From contig VWZL01006771.1 of assembly GCA_013396915.1 (NCBI GenBank), forward strand, positions 558,001-622,000: a DNA stretch of 64,000 nt. Direction: 5' to 3'. The notes beneath the pieces were generated by a model. That model was given only the letters and a program-made list of their open reading frames with translations, was not told the DNA's origin and searched no databases. The DNA comes from Stercorarius parasiticus (taxonomy: Eukaryota > Chordata > Aves > Charadriiformes > Stercorariidae). Positions within the stretch are counted from its first letter, which is position 1; each line of letters starts with the position of its first letter. The translations under genes were made by a program, and so were the position numbers. Of this stretch, positions 59,272 to 64,000 are shown in pieces.

Positions 59272-59320
59272 GCAAGAAGAAGAAGAGGAGGAGGAGGAGG
59301 AGGAGGAGGAGGAGGAGGAA
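59272..59320. repeat. GAA/GGA trinucleotide repeat, likely in LMBR1 5' UTR
   Basis: Four AGA/AAG units followed by about twelve GGA units on the plus strand, so (TCC)n then (TTC)n in the LMBR1 transcript sense. It gives spurious poly-Glu, poly-Gly and poly-Pro frames in several reading frames. It is probably transcribed in the 5' UTR, but this is inferred from position. Confidence 0.8.
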
Positions 59321-60375
59321 GGGCGGGCAGCACCGCCTCAACCCCTCCTGCTGCGTCACCACGCAGCGTCCCCGCGCACACCACGGCCCCGCCCCAAACC
59401 GCCGGGGGGAGGCGGGGCTAGCGGGCAGGAGGTGTGGCCAACCCGCCCCGAGGCGGGGGCGGGGCAGGGGCGGAGCTTGCCTTTGAGCGAAGGGAGCGCG
59501 AACCAATGCCCGGGGGCGGGGCTGAGGGAAGGCGGGAGTTCGGCTGAAGGAGGCGTGGCCTCGGCGGGGGCGGGACAGGTCGGGAGTGCCCTGGTCTGGC
59601 TGAACGCCTGCGGGTGCACCAGGATTTGAAAGATGGTACTTAAAACTAAAGTTAAAACTCTTGTTCCGCTTCTCTGAAGCAGCTTTGTGTCAGTGTTGTG
59701 CTGCAGTACAAAGGCCTGGTCTCCCAGCTGCTCCCTCCACACACACACGCAATTGTCTTTGTTTCCAAGTTTGCAAGTAGATCAACTGCCTAAATATATA
59801 CAAAAAACCTAGTAACTAGGACACACTATAAATTATAGATGGTGATTTAGCAAATCAAACACTCATTTCTATCCAAATACATAATGTTATTCCAAGGGAG
59901 TATCAAAAATAAGAATCATCACTTTCTGCCTGTTTACACGGATTAATACATTACACATGATATCCACGCCAATCACAATTCAATTATATTCGCTTCCCAG
60001 CCTCTGTCCCATTTTCTTGGTTAAATGCAGACGGTGAAGTACTTACTGAATTCTAGAGTTAGAAAAGTAATCTTTGACTGCCTAATGTACTTCTTGCAGT
60101 TCTGAATGGATGCAGAATTTCCTTCAGCTTCAGCATGGCCACAGTTTCACCCTTGTTCTTCTGATACTCTGGAAGAACAGATGAGGTATTTGCAGGCAGA
60201 ATCACGCCATGGGGTCAAAAGGTCAGAGATATCCCCACTCTCCCTCCTCCTGAAGCCCCCTGCTTGAGGAGGGAGACTTTCTAGGCATTCACTAGGCTGT
60301 AGGAGCAGGAGAGGACCACTAGAAGCAGACCTGGAGGAGCAGGGCGCAGAGAGATTCTTCTCAGGAAAAGCTGTC

Positions 60376-60516
60376 CTACTTGACAGCTACTCCCCGAGCA
60401 GCACTAGATTGCATCTGATGGACAATATCATTACTCAGCTGGTTTTTTTTCTTCAGCTGTTCCCACTTATCTTCAATCACCTTTTCTTCTTGGGATGCTG
60501 AAAGCAGTGAAAGCAT
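60376..60516 (-). other. Short coding-like frame, 46 codons, unidentified
   Basis: The frame reads MLSLLSASQEEKVIEDKWEQ and then an amphipathic Lys/Gln-rich run (LKKKNQLSNDIVHQMQ) ending in VAVK and a TAG stop. It looks like the charged C-terminal helix of a real protein, and CTTGGCAG just upstream could be a splice acceptor. A TGA in frame precedes it at about 60540. I do not recognise it. It may be a retrocopy fragment, a terminal exon of an unannotated gene, or chance. Confidence 0.25.
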
Positions 60517-61539
60517 CTGTAGCTGCCAAGAGGAACTTCACGTGAGACTTTGGCTTGTAAGAGTGGCTATGGCTGTTATTCTCTCCAGACTTGGTCCAGA
60601 GGGGACAGTGCAACTGAAGCCAAGGTCTTTAGGTAGAAGTAATATCTTCTATTATAATAACAAATACAACTGGAAAAAGCACACAGCTGTTTGGTATGCA
60701 AGAACCTGCCCCCAGAGAAATCAAATTCTCTCAGAGTTGCCTATAGAAATTATGTCTCAAAGAGAAACCCTCTTCTTACAAAGCATCATGCTTAATGCTT
60801 GTATAGAACAGATTCCCACCTTTCGTCATCCTATATAAAGACCTACGCAATAAATTGCAATGGTATTAGAAGCAGGGCGTGAGGAACAAAAACTGTTGGA
60901 GCCAGAACAAACCAGAGCTAAGAACAGGGGAGACCAGAAGGTCCAGTCAAAGGGGAAAAATGTGAACAATCAGAGATTAGGCCAGCAATCAGTATGTTAA
61001 AATACACATACTAACACCAAGACAAAGGAGGAGCATTCCTGGAGTTCAGGCCACAGGCAAGCAGCAAGTTGACCCAGGCAACAAGGATGACCCACAAGAA
61101 GCAAATGGAAGAGTGAGGCAGTTTGGGAAAGAAGAGACAGCAAAAGCCATAGTTATGAGTCAAGAGAAGGAACTCAGCTTAGGCCAGGGCAAGCTATAGG
61201 CTCTCGGGGAATCTCTGCCAGTAAATACCAATGCCTGCTGCCAGTTGTTTGGAATCTGGGCCAGAGCTGAGATTTAGTCCCTGAGCTACCTGGGAAATGT
61301 AGCAGCTTGGTGAATCTGAAACTAAGTTTACTTCATTAAGGAGGTCTGAGCGTTGCATCTAGGCATCAAGGATTTCATACATTTCTAACTTTATGTGAAG
61401 ACATAGAAAACACTGCTCTGAAATACAAGGTTGTAAGGAAAATGAGCTGCACTTTTGTAGCTCTTATAGAAACAAAATTAAGTTTAAAGCTTAGCAGAAT
61501 TGAACCTTCAACTTCCACTTGGTCTGTATGTTTTCTTTT

Positions 61540-61615
61540 TAATATATTTGAAATATATTAAAAAATGTATATAATATAAATATATATAAAAATATATATT
61601 AATATATTTGAAGGA
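61540..61615. repeat. AT-rich low-complexity with inverted repeats
   Basis: Almost pure A/T, with AATATATTTGAA occurring near both ends and TATATAAATATATATAAAAA in the middle. It lies upstream of the LMBR1 promoter. No gene is attached. Confidence 0.7.
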
Positions 61616-62076
61616 GATATAAATTTGTCTCATACTATGGACTGGCAAGTTCTTTCTTCCACTTCTAGCAGATGAATCATCAGAAACATGATACACATTT
61701 ATACTTGCTAAGAAGACAGGGGAAAAAAAACAAACCCAAAACCAAAAAAAAACCTAGCTTCAATCCTTTCTTGGACAGATGTTATTGATCAGTTCCAAGG
61801 TGTCTACATCACGAAGGAAGGACATGGTAGCCACCACTGCAAAATCTATTTATATTGAAGGAAATGCAGTCTAGAGTAGGCAGCTGTTGCAAACTGACGA
61901 GAAGGCTGACTCATTGATTTTTTGATGGGAGTACAAAAGTAGTATTTTGAAGCATACCAAAAGAAAAACCTCAAAAATTAAGCCTGAGGTACCTTGCACC
62001 AGCGAGCGGTTAAAAGACTTCTATATGATTTTCCTCCATACTTCAGTCATAACAAAGACAGCGCTGGAGGGACTAT

Positions 62077-62139
62077 CCTCAGCAATTCTTAGGACTTCCT
62101 CAGTAATTCTTATGACTGCCTCGGTAACCCTAAGGAGCT
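62077..62139. repeat. Three-copy 21-bp tandem repeat
   Basis: CCTCAGCAATTCTTAGGACT, CCTCAGTAATTCTTATGACT and CCTCGGTAACCCTAAGGAGC start at 62077, 62098 and 62119. The copies diverge progressively. The array keeps one plus-strand frame open, but no gene is supported. Confidence 0.7.
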
Positions 62140-64000
62140 TGGTCTAGGTTTAATCTAGACATGATTTAAGTGCAAATAAAACATTTTCTCAAGTTGCTAA
62201 TGTACAGATATACAAACGCAAAGGCAGTAATGAAAAACAGACTTCTATTAAATTTACATATAGTGATGCCTAACCGCTCAGCATAAAAGTTGAGCGGATT
62301 TAATAGATTTTGCTCAGTTTATTCTTTTCAGCCTAGTTTTAAATGGACAGTTTTTCAGCTTTTGGATAACCCAGTAAGTGTCTGGTATCCTGAATCCCCA
62401 AGGAGGGTTTTATGTGCACTGGGTTAACTCTGAGATTCTCCAGAAAAAATGTTGGGATATTCAAGCTAATAAAATTAGTTGAATTGGCTAGAATTGAAGT
62501 TGCTAAAGTTGGAACTGTTTCACTGGGAAGGTTCCCACAGAATTTGTCAATGGATTTTAGATCACCTTCTTTGACTGTAAATGTGAAATTGGCACCATGC
62601 CTTTAAATCTCAATTTATCTAGCAGCATTTGAATAGGTGATGCCTTCTTTTCCAGTCATTATTCAGCCAAATGCAGCTTGGACCAAACAGAAAATAGGAA
62701 GTTATTCTCCCAGTTAACATGACTACTTATATGATTACATGCAAGATATCACTAAGAATTGGCCAGACTGATGCCTGAAGCACAACTTAGTACGTTGCTG
62801 AGAGTGACCATTGATTTTAAAGAGAACTTAGGGTACAGAGATGCCACAGATGATACCTAGCACTTTACGTACTCAGAAGCCAATTACAAAGACAAAGACT
62901 GAAAAGTTAAAATAACTTGATCATGGTATAAAAGAAATGTTATGCTATCATAATTATATACATAATGGGTGATCATTTCAATGTCTTGTATTGGGTAAGA
63001 TAAAGCATAGCAAGAATTGCATTAGAACTTGAGAAAGTCAGAACCATCAGACTTGGATCTGGATTCAACTTGAAATATTGCTGACTGGCACTTCAATTCT
63101 ATTCAAACTTTCTTTCTATTTGTTTGCTTTTTTAAAATAAAAAAGCATGATTTTTTTTGTTCCAAATATTTCCAGCCTGTATCTTCATTGTGTCAACCCA
63201 GTAACACTAACTCCCTGGCTAAATGCTATATTATGGCATAATATATATATTTTTTGAAACAGCCAAGGGAAAGAAATGTAAATTAAAAATGCAAATTTTG
63301 ACACAAAAAAAATGATCTAAACTAGTTCAGTATAGACTCGCATAGGTATGTGCTGGATTTTGTATATCTATTTATCAATATATTGACATGTGATGAATCT
63401 ATACCCAAAAAAACCAGAAGGAAAAAAATGATTCATCAAAGTAATACAGTTTTGAACAAGCTTTTGAAATGAACATTTGAGTAAAACATCTCCACTACTT
63501 TTAACTTAGAACTTTGTCCATTTATAAAAAGTTTAGGGACATTGCTTTCAATAACCAAGGAACTGGATTCAGTGATGAATAAAACTCCTTCTGGTCCTTT
63601 GGTTTGCTTCACTGATAGAAGCCCAGAGTCAGACCTCTGCAGAGTTTATAGTCAGAAGCATAAACTCTGCAGGAGCTCGGTGTTGTTACATAAAGGAAGC
63701 ATAAATCATGTCATGAAGCTAGAACAGTTTGAGTTCCATATCTAGGCAGCATGAAGTGACTGAAAACTCATTTTGCTTCCATTCACCTTTACTGTGTCTT
63801 TCATGTCCCACTGTGAGGATTCAAAACACTGCTCAAAGGAAAAAAAAACCAAAAAGAACAAAGCCACCACATTGCAGCTTAAACTCAGTTAGGAATGAGA
63901 TAAAAGGAAATATTCAATGATATGTGTCTGCATATAAAACTCAAAGTTCACCTGCTATACAGATATGAACAAGCCCAGGGACATCTGCTCCATGCTGTCT

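Larger units (their letters stand above)
58960..59620 (-). promoter_or_regulatory. LMBR1: CpG-island promoter and 5' UTR of LMBR1
   Basis: This is the only strongly GC- and CpG-rich stretch in the window. It contains several GC boxes (GGGGGCGGGGC at about 59454 and 59512, GGCGGGGC at about 59411, GGCGGGGGCGGGAC at about 59563), an inverted CCAAT box at 59503-59507, and no TATA box. It lies where LMBR1 exon 1 must be. Transcription should start right of the N gap and run leftward through a purine/pyrimidine repeat. The start site cannot be fixed from sequence. A broad, housekeeping-type promoter is expected. Confidence 0.85.
59621..64000. other. Intergenic region upstream of LMBR1
   Basis: 4.4 kb to the right of the CpG island. 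It holds the unidentified short frame at 60376-60516, an AT-rich block at 61540 and a small tandem repeat at 62077. In other vertebrates NOM1 follows in this direction on the opposite strand, but no NOM1-like peptide is visible here. Confidence 0.6.

Noticed and set aside
58901..59629. 242-codon plus-strand frame and the matching minus frames with poly-Glu, poly-Gly or poly-Pro
   Set aside because: They run through the N gap and a trinucleotide repeat in a CpG island. Length comes from the gap and from GC-rich composition, and no domain is visible.
1..64000. tRNA, snRNA, miRNA or CRISPR-like structures
   Set aside because: No cloverleaf with A and B boxes, no spaced direct-repeat array and no clear long hairpin was seen by eye. 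A covariance-model scan would be needed for a firm negative.
59621..64000. Part of NOM1, the expected upstream neighbour
   Set aside because: No frame in this stretch resembles NOM1 (MIF4G/MA3 protein); the gene probably starts beyond the right edge.

Overview
This is vertebrate nuclear DNA, almost certainly from a bird. The evidence is AT-rich, intron-dominated sequence with several 3' fragments of the CR1 LINE (the classic avian end sequence lies near 473 and 53922), avian-type solo LTRs, and small exons with clean GT-AG splice sites. There are no bacterial-style gene arrays, and almost all long open frames are chance.

One gene fills the window: LMBR1 (limb development membrane protein 1, LIMR family), on the minus strand. 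Eleven consecutive coding exons (2 to 12) can be read by eye. Every splice phase fits and no frame is broken. Together they give 927 coding bases, or residues 23 to 331 if exon 1 codes 22 residues as in human. Exon 1 is not visible. It should lie in the 174-base run of N at 59043-59216, inside a CpG island that forms the promoter and 5' UTR (about 58960-59620). Exons 13 onward lie off the left edge. The order from right to left is: upstream intergenic DNA (59.6-64 kb), CpG island, 16.7-kb intron 1, exons 2-5 (42.3-31.7 kb), 19.1-kb intron 5, then exons 6-12 (12.6-0.7 kb).

The most important element is non-coding. Intron 5 holds, at about 26330-27006, a block I recognise as the ZRS (MFCS1), the long-range limb enhancer of SHH. 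It lies in intron 5 of LMBR1 in the vertebrates where this has been mapped. ETS-type sites, HOX13-type sites, a TAATTAATTA homeodomain site and E-boxes are all present. Intron 4 carries two strong CTCF-like motifs in divergent orientation, and intron 3 carries another. This fits the known position of the locus at the LMBR1 edge of the SHH regulatory domain. By synteny SHH should lie beyond the left edge and NOM1 beyond the right, but neither is in the window.

Mobile DNA is sparse. There are six CR1 remnants, one of which keeps RT-like and ORF2 C-terminal coding traces, and two related solo LTRs with perfect 5-bp target duplications in intron 1. I saw no convincing tRNA, rRNA, CRISPR or second protein-coding gene. 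The region right of the promoter holds one short coding-like frame that I could not identify.
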